Positions 1 through 5,814 of a DNA stretch of 6,966 nucleotides are shown here, piece after piece (position 1 is the first letter of the stretch; each line of letters opens with the position of its first letter). The stretch is from CAZFQG01 sp964520785. GTDB taxonomy: Bacteria; Planctomycetota; Planctomycetia; Pirellulales; Thermoguttaceae. A program made the position numbers and the translations under genes. The DNA is taken from assembly GCA_964520785.1 (NCBI GenBank), contig CAZFQG010000255.1, positions 1 to 6,966 on the forward strand. The letters are read 5' to 3'. Below the pieces are notes generated by a model that saw nothing but the letters and a program-made list of their open reading frames with translations, did no database searches and was not told where the DNA came from.

Positions 1-21
1 GACCAAATCCCGGCGCTGCTA

Positions 22-43
22 AGATATGGAGAACACCGTATCT
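22..43. repeat. Inverted repeat upstream of the sialidase gene
   Basis: AGATATGG (22-29) and CCGTATCT (36-43) can pair over 8 positions with one G-T wobble, leaving a 6-nt loop (AGAACA). It lies about 55 nt before the sialidase start. No T-run follows, so an intrinsic terminator is not supported. It could be an operator or mRNA leader hairpin, the remains of a terminator of a gene left of the window, or chance. The rest of 1-97 shows no convincing gene; the phases are open only briefly. Confidence 0.3.
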
Positions 44-97
44 CACCCGATGGCGGCCATCCAACCGCCGCCGTCATGACATCGCGAGGCCCGGATT

Positions 98-1243
98 ATG
101 GTCAAGAGTATTATGGACACGAAGCGAACGACCCTGACGATCGTTATTGGATTATTCGCCGCGACCCTAACGCATGCGGCGGAAGTCGGCGCGGACGCGC
201 GAGAGACGCCGTCCGTCCGCCTGCAAGAGCTGTTTAAGAAACAGAGACTCCCCAAAATCGTCGTCGCCAGCGATGGCAGCGTGCTCGCCTTCGCGGCGGG
301 ATGTCGATTCTTGCGCCGAAGCGAGGATCGGGGTGAAACCTGGTCGGAAGTCGAAACGCTCGATGCGAGCGGCGGCAACGCCGTCGTGGACGAAACGAAC
401 GGCGACGTCTTGATCGTTTCGCCGGGCAAGTCAATGCTGCTACGAAGCAAGGACAACGGCGAGACTTGGGCCCGGGAAGAGATCGTATTCAAGGCGAATC
501 TCGCCGGCCACGGAACGCCGGAGAATCTGCCCGTGGGCGTCTCGTGTTCCGAGTCCGGCATTACGCTGAAGCACGGGGAACACAAAGGCCGTCTCGTCAT
601 GCCTTGCCGAATCATGCCTCCCAACGGCGATAATGCGCAGGAGATATGGCAATACCATTACAACACCTCCATCTTCAGCGATGACGGCGGCAAGACATGG
701 CAGGTGGGCGAACCGATCATGACGGGGACCGGCGAAGGAACGCTGGCGGAGCTTTCCGATGGGCGGGTTTACTATAATTCCCGGATGCACATGGCGGTCG
801 ATCATCGCCGGCGTATCGCGTTCAGCCACGACGGAGGATATCGTTGGGTCGATTGGCAAGTCAGCGAGGATCTCTACGAGGTCGGCGGCCCATTTTACTT
901 CAAGTATGGAGGCAAACCGAGCTACGGCTGCAACGCCGGTCTGGTCCGTGTGCCCAACACGGCGACTAACCTCAAAGACGTCCTTCTCTATAGCGCCCCC
1001 GACAACCCCGGCGGAACGAAACCGCACAGCGGCCGGATCAAAATGACCGTCTGGATGAGCACCGACGGCGCCCAAAGCTGGCCGGTAAAGCGTCTGATCT
1101 ACACCGGACCGAGCGCCTATTCCTCCCTGGCCGCGGACAAGGAAGGAAACGTGTATCTGCTCTTCGAAAGCGGCAAGGACAAACTCTATGAAGGTATCTC
1201 GGTCGCGCGCCTCGACCTGCGGTTCCTCGGATTGAACGACTAA
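98..1243 (+). CDS. Exported sialidase-like BNR/Asp-box beta-propeller protein
   Basis: Predicted secreted glycoside hydrolase-like protein of the GH33/exo-alpha-sialidase superfamily, 381 aa. Residues 6-27 look like a signal peptide (basic start, hydrophobic IVIGLFAATL, then THAAE), so it is probably exported. Three good Asp boxes (S-x-D-x-G-x-T-W) lie at 75-82, 117-124 and 194-201, with degenerate copies at 243-250 and 321-328, as in a six-bladed propeller. Active-site candidates by family pattern are Arg50 (QRLP, the 'RIP' Arg), Glu213, Arg229 (NSR), Arg313 (SGRIKMTV), Tyr341 (AYSSLA) and Glu357. The usual Asp-containing loop between the RIP strand and the first Asp box appears missing: AAGCRFL runs straight into RRSEDRGETW. 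Two in-frame starts are possible: ATG 98 (GAGG at 86-89, 8 nt away) and ATG 113 (AAGAG at 104-108), the latter giving a more usual signal peptide length. The fold is secure, but sialic acid as substrate is not. The gene is convergent with the next one. Confidence 0.85.
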   Translation: MVKSIMDTKRTTLTIVIGLFAATLTHAAEVGADARETPSVRLQELFKKQRLPKIVVASDGSVLAFAAGCRFLRRSEDRGETWSEVETLDASGGNAVVDETNGDVLIVSPGKSMLLRSKDNGETWAREEIVFKANLAGHGTPENLPVGVSCSESGITLKHGEHKGRLVMPCRIMPPNGDNAQEIWQYHYNTSIFSDDGGKTWQVGEPIMTGTGEGTLAELSDGRVYYNSRMHMAVDHRRRIAFSHDGGYRWVDWQVSEDLYEVGGPFYFKYGGKPSYGCNAGLVRVPNTATNLKDVLLYSAPDNPGGTKPHSGRIKMTVWMSTDGAQSWPVKRLIYTGPSAYSSLAADKEGNVYLLFESGKDKLYEGISVARLDLRFLGLND

Positions 1244-1342
1244 TACCACCCCGTTCAGTCGCCCGATACGGCATGGCCGTCGATGGCGGCGGCGAACATC
1301 GATGCGCGCGGAACCACCGGTTGCGATCGGCAATCCGTCGTC

Positions 1343-1357
1343 CGATTATCGTAATCG
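1343..1357. repeat. Short perfect inverted repeat in convergent gap
   Basis: CGATTA (1343-1348), a 3-nt spacer and TAATCG (1352-1357) form a perfect 6-bp inverted repeat. It sits between the ends of the sialidase gene (+) and the DUF1573 gene (-), where a bidirectional terminator could be expected. There is no T-run on either side, so it is only a weak terminator candidate. Confidence 0.3.
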
Positions 1358-1365
1358 CCCGATCC

Positions 1366-2448
1366 TCAGCGAGCCGACTCCGTTTGACGGACGGAGTCCG
1401 CGATGACGGCAAAGGCCGACAACGCCGGGGGTTCGCTCCCGTCGTCAGTCTGAATGCGAATCTTGTTCGCGATCTTGCCGGTGGAATTCCCATCCGCCGT
1501 GAAAGTGACAGGAATCACGTGGACTTCTTTCTCGACATGCTCTCCCGACGTGTCGAATCGAAATGCCTCGTTGTCGCACTCGATGGACAGTATCCGAAAC
1601 GGTTTCTTTCCGCGGACGACGATCGTCTTCGAAAGCTTCTGCCCCGGCCGAGCCACGCCCATGAACAGAGACTGCGGCGTGACGGTAATTCCGGAGACGA
1701 CGCGGCCGTTGACGGGAACCGGCACCTGTCTCAATCGTGAATCGTCGGTGATCAGCATCAGGTGTTCGTGGAACGGCCCGGCGGGCGCCGATTCGTCCAC
1801 GGTCACTTTCAGTTCGTAACCGACCAATCCACCCCCTCGATGCCTCTCGATCAGTTCGCCGCGGATGTGCGGATTATCGCTTTGAACGTCCAGAATCCTC
1901 CAGTTGTCCCGACCGGCATAGTCGACTTGGACGGCACGTTGTTTCGCATGGCGCTCCTCGACCTCGCCGAAATCGACGCTCCCCGGAGTCAGGACGACGT
2001 CCTTGCGGATAAACGCCTTCGAGTGCAATTGCACCTCGGCCGGAAACGGCTTGTCGAACGTGACGGTAATCGTAGCGTTCTTCTGACCGAGAAACGCTCT
2101 CGTATTGACTTCGGCGATGACGGCACCCCGCTCGTAGGTCTTGAGCGTCGCCTTCTCGATCCGAGGAACGGTGCATCCACAACTCGAGCGGACGGAGACG
2201 ATGTGGACGTCTTCGACGTAGATATTTGTCAGCGGAAACGCGAATTCCGCCTTGGCGCCCCGGGCCAGGGAGCCAAAATCGTGTGATCGTGCTTCGAAAA
2301 GGTCATTCGCCCACTCCTGCCCGACAACACCGCCAACGGATCCAGTGAGGAAGACAAACAGAAGTGCCGAAGCGAAGCGTAGGCGACGAAATGAATGAAT
2401 CTGGCAGGAGGTGTGTGTCAAGACCGGTTCCTCAAAATCCTGTAACAT
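1366..2448 (-). CDS. Exported DUF1573 domain protein with three Ig-like repeats
   Basis: 360-aa exported protein of unknown function. Residues 21-43 form a signal sequence: RRLR, a hydrophobic ASALLFVFLTGSVGGVV stretch, then a predicted cleavage near GQE. The mature part reads as three Ig-like/ASH-like units starting near residues 50, 150 and 253. They share the pattern 'pxSxxFGxv..g....' (HDFGSLARGAK, VDFGEVEERHA, LFMGVARPGQK). The first unit carries S89-C90-G91-C92-T93, the SCGCT motif characteristic of DUF1573, with two cysteines that could form a disulfide or bind a ligand. Many such proteins occur in planctomycetes and Bacteroidetes, and their role is not established. The ATG at 2448 has a good ribosome site (AGAGGAA, 2457-2463 on the complement, 8 nt away). 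A TTG at codon 10 also has GAGGAA 6 nt upstream and would give a shorter signal peptide. It is divergent from ffh and convergent with the sialidase gene. Confidence 0.87.
   Translation of the reverse strand: MLQDFEEPVLTHTSCQIHSFRRLRFASALLFVFLTGSVGGVVGQEWANDLFEARSHDFGSLARGAKAEFAFPLTNIYVEDVHIVSVRSSCGCTVPRIEKATLKTYERGAVIAEVNTRAFLGQKNATITVTFDKPFPAEVQLHSKAFIRKDVVLTPGSVDFGEVEERHAKQRAVQVDYAGRDNWRILDVQSDNPHIRGELIERHRGGGLVGYELKVTVDESAPAGPFHEHLMLITDDSRLRQVPVPVNGRVVSGITVTPQSLFMGVARPGQKLSKTIVVRGKKPFRILSIECDNEAFRFDTSGEHVEKEVHVIPVTFTADGNSTGKIANKIRIQTDDGSEPPALSAFAVIADSVRQTESAR
1376..1398. repeat. 8-bp stem-loop inside the 3' end of the DUF1573 gene
   Basis: GACTCCGT (1376-1383) and ACGGAGTC (1391-1398) form a perfect 8-bp stem with a 7-nt loop. 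It covers the last codons of the minus-strand DUF1573 gene, ending 8 nt before its stop codon, and lies about 130 nt after the sialidase stop on the plus strand. It could act as an mRNA 3' end hairpin for either convergent transcript. No T-run follows in either direction, so classical Rho-independent termination is not supported. Confidence 0.35.
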
Positions 2449-2813
2449 CGAATGGGTTCCTCTCTCTCAAAAAACGACCCGCGAAAGTCGGACTCTAGCC
2501 GCGAAATCGTTTCGGACGAATGTCCAAGGCAATGAGTTTCTCGCGAGTTGATCCTAAACGGCGCAAAGCTCTCAGAAAACTCTAGGATTCGCGTAACGGC
2601 ATGTCAACTTCGATTCATTCCGTCACGAAAAAATCCCCGAATCACCACATCGGACGAAGATGCGAAACCCTGGCACGGCTCCATTACGGGACACAATATC
2701 AGATCCGTCGTGGGGATCGGTTTTCGCCGCGACTCTGGACACGCGAAAGAGTTCTGTAACCGGGGATTCTTGGAAATTCGTTGTTTTAGTGAGCAATTCC
2801 TCCCGATAAACCA
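2449..2813. other. Non-coding divergent intergenic stretch, no identified element
   Basis: About 365 bp between the DUF1573 start and the candidate ffh promoter. Apart from the DUF1573 ribosome site at its left end I see no tRNA, repeat array, convincing minus-strand promoter or gene. Composition is less GC-rich and lacks the codon-position pattern of the flanking genes. Two open phases cross it (2548-2859 plus; 2623-3372 minus), but neither encodes a recognisable protein, and the second runs antisense into ffh. It presumably contains the promoter of the DUF1573 gene, which I could not place. Confidence 0.5.
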
Positions 2814-2843
2814 TTGCCAAAACGGGGCTTCCTCCGGTAGTAT
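2814..2843 (+). promoter_or_regulatory. Candidate sigma70-type promoter for ffh
   Basis: TTGCCA (2814-2819) and TAGTAT (2838-2843) match the -35 and -10 consensus at 4/6 and 5/6 positions, with an 18-nt spacer. Transcription would start near 2850, giving an ffh leader of about 250 nt that contains the stem-loops listed separately. Planctomycete promoter consensus is poorly known and the match is by eye only. Confidence 0.4.
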
Positions 2844-2896
2844 ATGGGATTACCCTTGAATCGGCCATTTTGAGGCGGTCGTTCCGAAGCACTGTC

Positions 2897-2966
2897 GCGG
2901 AAGACGGTTCTCTCCGATTAGGGGGGGGTTGTGCTCCACCGACAACAGAGAACCGCAAACTTCCGC
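2897..2966 (+). promoter_or_regulatory. Long multi-segment hairpin in the ffh leader
   Basis: Three stacked stems nest perfectly. GCGGAAG (2897-2903) pairs with CTTCCGC (2960-2966). CGGTTCTCT (2905-2913) pairs with AGAGAACCG (2947-2955). GTTGT (2928-2932) pairs with ACAAC (2942-2946). That is 21 base pairs with one small internal loop (A against CAAA), a 14-nt one-sided bulge (2914-2927) holding most of an eight-G run (2921-2928), and a 9-nt apical loop. So much nested pairing in 70 nt of non-coding DNA suggests a structured RNA: a cis-acting ffh leader or part of a small RNA. It matches no riboswitch I recognise. It lacks the GGAA-tetraloop core (GGAAGGAAGCAGC-type) of SRP RNA and has no T-run behind it. 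The strand is assumed from the position of ffh. Confidence 0.45.
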
Positions 2967-2981
2967 TTGTTGTATTGTAGT

Positions 2982-2999
2982 CGGTCAGACCCCTGATCG
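2982..2999 (+). promoter_or_regulatory. Compact hairpin, possible weak attenuator, before ffh
   Basis: CGGTCAG (2982-2988) pairs with CTGATCG (2993-2999) over 7 positions, one of them a G-T wobble, around the loop ACCC. A run of five T follows at 3007-3011, after a 7-nt gap. That gap is too long for a good intrinsic terminator, but with the upstream hairpin it could form an attenuator-like unit or the 3' end of a short RNA starting near 2850. Function is inference. Confidence 0.3.
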
Positions 3000-3039
3000 T
3001 AAACTGTTTTTCGTAGGATTCTTGGTGACGAGGAAATCT

Positions 3040-3096
3040 TTGTTGGTCCGGGCCGGAACCATGGCCCGAGACACACTCCGGTACCGACATTGGTAG
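3040..3096 (+). other. Possible leader ORF (uORF) ending 3 nt before ffh
   Basis: A short phase starting at TTG 3040 or TTG 3043 has a good Shine-Dalgarno sequence, GAGGAA at 3030-3035, 4 or 7 nt upstream. It reads LLVRAGTMARDTLRYRHW and ends at TAG 3094-3096. Only GAA separates this stop from the ffh ATG at 3100. An 11-codon version could start at ATG 3061. A hairpin (GTC plus CGGGCC at 3046-3054 against GGCCCG and GAC at 3063-3072, one bulged A) lies inside the ORF. The ffh start itself has AGGA only 1 nt away, too close for normal pairing, so coupling to this uORF is attractive. It could equally be chance. Confidence 0.3.
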
Positions 3097-3099
3097 GAA

Positions 3100-4575
3100 A
3101 TGTTTGAATCGCTGCAAAATGGATTGAATTCCGCGTTCAAGACGCTCCGCGGTCACGCGAAGCTGACGGAAGGGAATATGCGCGAGGGTCTCCAGCAGGT
3201 GATGCAAGCCCTTTTGGAAGCGGACGTCTCTTATTCCGTCGCGAAGGACTTCGTCGCGAAGGTCGCCGAGGAGGCGGCCGGGGAACGCGTGTTGAAGTCG
3301 CTCAAACCCATGGAGCAGATTGTCGGCATCGTCCATCGAGAGCTGATCAATTTGATGGGGCCCGTCGACCACTCTCTACATCTGAAGCCCGGCGTCTCGG
3401 TCGTCATGATGTGCGGGTTGCAGGGGTCCGGAAAGACGACGACTTGCGGTAAGCTGGGGAAATTACTGAAGGAGCGCGGCAAGAAGCCGATGCTGGTGGC
3501 GGCGGACCTCCAGCGGCCGGCGGCGATTCAGCAGTTGCAGGTCCTCGGCGAGCAACTGGGAATGCCGGTTTACGCCGACCTGCAAGAGACGGATCCGGTG
3601 CGACTCTGCCAGGCAGCGGTCCGTGAGGCGAAGGGGGAGGACGTCGACGTCGTCGTGCTGGACACCGCGGGCCGCTTGCATGTCGACGAAGAACTGATGG
3701 AGCAATTGACGCGGATCGACAACCGCGTCCAGCCGGATCAGGTCTACCTGGTCGTGGATGGCATGACCGGCCAGGACGCCGTCAATAGCGCCAAGGCGTT
3801 TAACGAGGCGCTTGAACTAGACGGCGTCATCATGACGAAACTCGACGGAGATGCCCGCGGCGGCGCAGCGCTCTCCGTCAAGGCGGTTGCCCAGGTACCG
3901 ATAAAATACATCGGGACGGGCGAACACATGGACGCCCTGGAGGAATTCCATCCGGAGCGTCTGGCCGGCCGGATTTTGGGAATGGGGGACATGGTCTCCC
4001 TGGTTGAACAGGCGCAACGGAAGTTCGATCAGGAGGAGATGAAAGAGCAGGAGGAACGACTCCGAAAAGGGGAGTTCACCCTGGACGACTTCAAAAAGCT
4101 GCTCGGACAGACAAAGAAGCTGGGGCCGATCAACAAGGTTCTCGGCATGATCCCCGGAATGGGGGGAATGGCCGACATGATGGGGGATGTGGATGCCGAA
4201 AAGGACATGCGGCGCCTGTCCGGAATCATCGATTCGATGACCCTGGAAGAACGCCGCAATCCGAGGCAGACTATCGATCAGAGCCGGCGGCGGCGAATTG
4301 CCGAGGGGGCCGGCGTACAGCCACACGAGGTGAATGAGCTGGTCAAGCAGTTCGAGCCGATGGCGGCGCTGATGAAAGAGATATCCGGCATGGGGCCGGT
4401 CGCCAGGATGCGGAAGATGCGAGAGCTTTCCAGCGGCAAGGGCTTTGATGCCAGCGGGCGCCTGCTCAAACAGAAAAAGGGAACGGGCAAGCGACTGAGC
4501 CCGAGGGAGAAGGCGAAGCTCAAGAAGGAACGCGAAAAGGAAAAACGCCGAAAGAGACGGCATAAGAGCGAATAG
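3100..4575 (+). CDS. ffh: Signal recognition particle GTPase Ffh (SRP54 homologue)
   Basis: Cytoplasmic GTPase that binds 4.5S/SRP RNA and emerging signal sequences and, with receptor FtsY, delivers ribosomes making membrane and secreted proteins to the Sec translocon. At 491 aa it is somewhat longer than many bacterial Ffh proteins. The N domain spans about 1-90. The G domain spans about 95-297: P-loop GLQGSGKT (106-113), DLQRPAA (136-142), DTAGR (188-192), TKLDGDARGG (246-255), GTGE (272-275) and a closing FHPERLAGRILGMGD (283-297). The M domain (about 325-455) has a Met-rich finger region (349-361) and the RNA-binding SRRRRIAEGAG (395-405). A very basic Lys/Arg tail (456-491) accounts for the extra length. 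ATG 3100 gives the expected MFESLQ start, and an in-frame TAG at 3094 rules out an upstream start. AGGA lies abnormally close to the ATG. It is first in the cluster; rpsP starts 87 nt after its stop. Confidence 0.97.
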   Translation: MFESLQNGLNSAFKTLRGHAKLTEGNMREGLQQVMQALLEADVSYSVAKDFVAKVAEEAAGERVLKSLKPMEQIVGIVHRELINLMGPVDHSLHLKPGVSVVMMCGLQGSGKTTTCGKLGKLLKERGKKPMLVAADLQRPAAIQQLQVLGEQLGMPVYADLQETDPVRLCQAAVREAKGEDVDVVVLDTAGRLHVDEELMEQLTRIDNRVQPDQVYLVVDGMTGQDAVNSAKAFNEALELDGVIMTKLDGDARGGAALSVKAVAQVPIKYIGTGEHMDALEEFHPERLAGRILGMGDMVSLVEQAQRKFDQEEMKEQEERLRKGEFTLDDFKKLLGQTKKLGPINKVLGMIPGMGGMADMMGDVDAEKDMRRLSGIIDSMTLEERRNPRQTIDQSRRRRIAEGAGVQPHEVNELVKQFEPMAALMKEISGMGPVARMRKMRELSSGKGFDASGRLLKQKKGTGKRLSPREKAKLKKEREKEKRRKRRHKSE

Positions 4576-4622
4576 CGGAGCAATAGCTTGCGTCTCCCTG
4601 GAGGGGGGTGAAGCTGAACCCA

Positions 4623-4652
4623 TTGAAAAAAATCGACTCAACCTGTTGTATA
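4623..4652 (+). promoter_or_regulatory. Candidate internal promoter abutting the rpsP ribosome site
   Basis: TTGAAA (4623-4628) and TGTATA (4647-4652) resemble -35 and -10 boxes with an 18-nt spacer; shifting the -10 by one base (TTGTAT) gives 17. The -10 runs into the Shine-Dalgarno AGGAG (4652-4656), so a transcript starting about 7 nt later would begin beyond the ribosome site, a few bases from the GTG start. Either such a transcript is nearly leaderless or this is not a promoter. Confidence 0.3.
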
Positions 4653-4656
4653 GGAG
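4652..4656 (+). promoter_or_regulatory. Ribosome binding site deciding the rpsP GTG start
   Basis: AGGAG lies 6 nt before the GTG at 4663. The protein beginning there (MSVRIRLKRLG) matches the conserved N-terminus of S16, so the GTG start is well supported. Confidence 0.8.
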
Positions 4657-4662
4657 TATCAC

Positions 4663-5085
4663 GTGTCAGTACGTATTCGACTGAAGAGACTCGGGCGCCG
4701 ACACCGGCCGTTCTACCGGGTTTGTGCCGTGGACCGACGCCGCCCCCGCGACGGCCGAGTCCTTGAGGAACTCGGAACCTACGATCCGATGGTTCCGGAG
4801 GTGGATGCCCGTGCGGTTCTAAACGGAGAGCGGATTTCTTATTGGCTTGGGGTCGGCGCGGAACCGACCGAGAAGGTTGCCGTTCTGATCCGGAAGTATG
4901 GCAAGGATGGTTCCCACCTGGACCAGCAGAAGGCCGCGTTGGAACGGCTCGCTCAGTCGCGGATAGCACCCCCGATTCCCGAGGCTCCCGGACGGAAGCC
5001 GAAGGACGAGGCAGCCGTTCCCGCGACGGCGGAACCGGCGGCGGAGCCGGCGGCCGAGGCTTCGACGGGCGAGCAGACCGAATAA
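4663..5085 (+). CDS. rpsP: 30S ribosomal protein S16 with Ala/Pro/Glu-rich C-terminal tail
   Basis: Small-subunit ribosomal protein that binds 16S rRNA and helps 30S assembly. The S16 core covers about residues 1-82: VRIRLKRLGRRHRPFYRV, then RDGRVLEELGTYDP (30-43) and the NGERISYWLGVGAEPTEKV segment (54-72). At 140 aa the protein is far longer than the roughly 80-90 aa of E. coli-type S16. The surplus, from about residue 95, is a low-complexity acidic tail rich in Ala, Pro and Glu, probably disordered on the ribosome surface. Such extensions occur in planctomycete S16 proteins as far as I recall. The start is GTG. trmD begins 18 nt after the stop, where rimM would sit in many other bacteria. 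Confidence 0.96.
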   Translation: MSVRIRLKRLGRRHRPFYRVCAVDRRRPRDGRVLEELGTYDPMVPEVDARAVLNGERISYWLGVGAEPTEKVAVLIRKYGKDGSHLDQQKAALERLAQSRIAPPIPEAPGRKPKDEAAVPATAEPAAEPAAEASTGEQTE

Positions 5086-5103
5086 CCGCGCCGACCCGGC
5101 ACA

Positions 5104-5814
5104 ATGCGATTCGATATCCTCACGCTGTTCCCCGACATTTTCGGCGGGTATCTGAAGGAGAGTATCCTCAACAAGGCGATTGAACGAAACCTGGTCGAGG
5201 TTTACCTCCACAATATCCGGGATTGGGCGCGAGACAAGCACAAGTCGGTGGACGACCGGCCCTATGGCGGCGGCCCCGGCATGGTGATGATGGTCGACGT
5301 CGTGGTCGAATGCGTCGAGGCGGTCCGCGGCATGGCATCGCCCGACGGCCGCCTGATCATGTTGACCCCGCAAGGCCGCCGGTGGAGTCAACCGCTGGTG
5401 GAACGAACGGCAAAGGAAGAGGCACGGATTCTTCTTCTGTGCGGTCGGTACGAAGGATTCGATGAGCGGATCCGATTGATATTGGAGCCGGACGAAATCT
5501 CCATCGGCGATTTCGTTCTCAACGGCGGCGAGGTGGCCGCCATGGCGATCGTCGACAGCGTCATCCGGTTGATTCCGGGGGTGCTCGGCGCGGAGGAAAG
5601 CAGCGGAAACGACTCCTTTTCCGGTCCAAATCGCCTGTTGGAATTTGCGCAGTACACACGTCCTCGCATTTTCCGAGGATTTGAAACGCCGCCGATCTTA
5701 CTTGGCGGCAATCACGAAAAGATCGCCAAATGGCGAGAACAAAACAGCCTGGAAAGAACACGTCGGCGCCGGGCGGACTTACTCGGCGCTGAAGAGGAAA
5801 GGGTTAGCGAATGA
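5104..5814 (+). CDS. trmD: tRNA (guanine-37-N1)-methyltransferase TrmD
   Basis: SPOUT-class enzyme that transfers a methyl group from S-adenosylmethionine to N1 of G37 in tRNAs with G36, which prevents +1 frameshifting. Acts as a dimer in the cytoplasm. It is 236 aa, a usual length. Visible motifs are FDILTLFP at the N-terminus and DDRPYGGGPGMVM (50-62). The trefoil-knot AdoMet site comprises LLCGRYEGFDERI (111-123) and EISIGDFVLNGGE (131-143). RLIPGVLG (155-162) carries the catalytic-region Arg155, and NDSF (169-172) the likely catalytic base Asp170. The usual LLExPxYTRP reads LLEFAQYTRP (178-187), with Ala in place of the common Pro. No Shine-Dalgarno sequence is evident before the ATG, so translation may be coupled to rpsP, whose stop is 18 nt upstream. 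Its last codons overlap rplS. Confidence 0.97.
   Translation: MRFDILTLFPDIFGGYLKESILNKAIERNLVEVYLHNIRDWARDKHKSVDDRPYGGGPGMVMMVDVVVECVEAVRGMASPDGRLIMLTPQGRRWSQPLVERTAKEEARILLLCGRYEGFDERIRLILEPDEISIGDFVLNGGEVAAMAIVDSVIRLIPGVLGAEESSGNDSFSGPNRLLEFAQYTRPRIFRGFETPPILLGGNHEKIAKWREQNSLERTRRRRADLLGAEEERVSE

Noticed and set aside
1..237. Open plus-strand phase entering from the left edge (stop at 235-237), as the end of an upstream gene
   Set aside because: The translation is unlike any family I recognise, becomes Arg-rich, and overlaps the signal peptide region of the sialidase gene, so it is more likely a shadow phase.
440..1333. 297-aa open phase on the minus strand, antisense to the sialidase gene
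   Set aside because: The plus strand encodes a protein with a signal peptide and Asp boxes over the same bases. The antisense translation is Arg/His-rich with no recognisable domain, as expected from the GC-rich codon pattern.
2548..2859. 103-aa plus-strand phase in the intergenic region
   Set aside because: Starts at TTG without a ribosome site, has no recognisable motif, and lies in DNA without a coding composition pattern.
2850..3099. SRP (4.5S) RNA gene upstream of ffh
   Set aside because: The diagnostic GGAA tetraloop with the GGAAGCAGC-type internal loop is absent; GGCCGGAACC at 3051-3060 only superficially resembles it.
3061..3102. Upstream in-frame ATG (3061) as the true ffh start
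   Set aside because: An in-frame TAG at 3094-3096 separates it from the ffh reading frame, and ATG 3100 gives the family's expected N-terminus.
2623..3372. 249-aa minus-strand phase from inside ffh into the intergenic region
   Set aside because: About a third is antisense to ffh. The intergenic part resembles no family, and it would conflict with the ffh promoter and leader.
3817..4662. 281-aa open phase on the minus strand opposite ffh
   Set aside because: Fully antisense to the G and M domains of ffh; the Leu/Pro/His-rich translation matches nothing and has no ribosome site.
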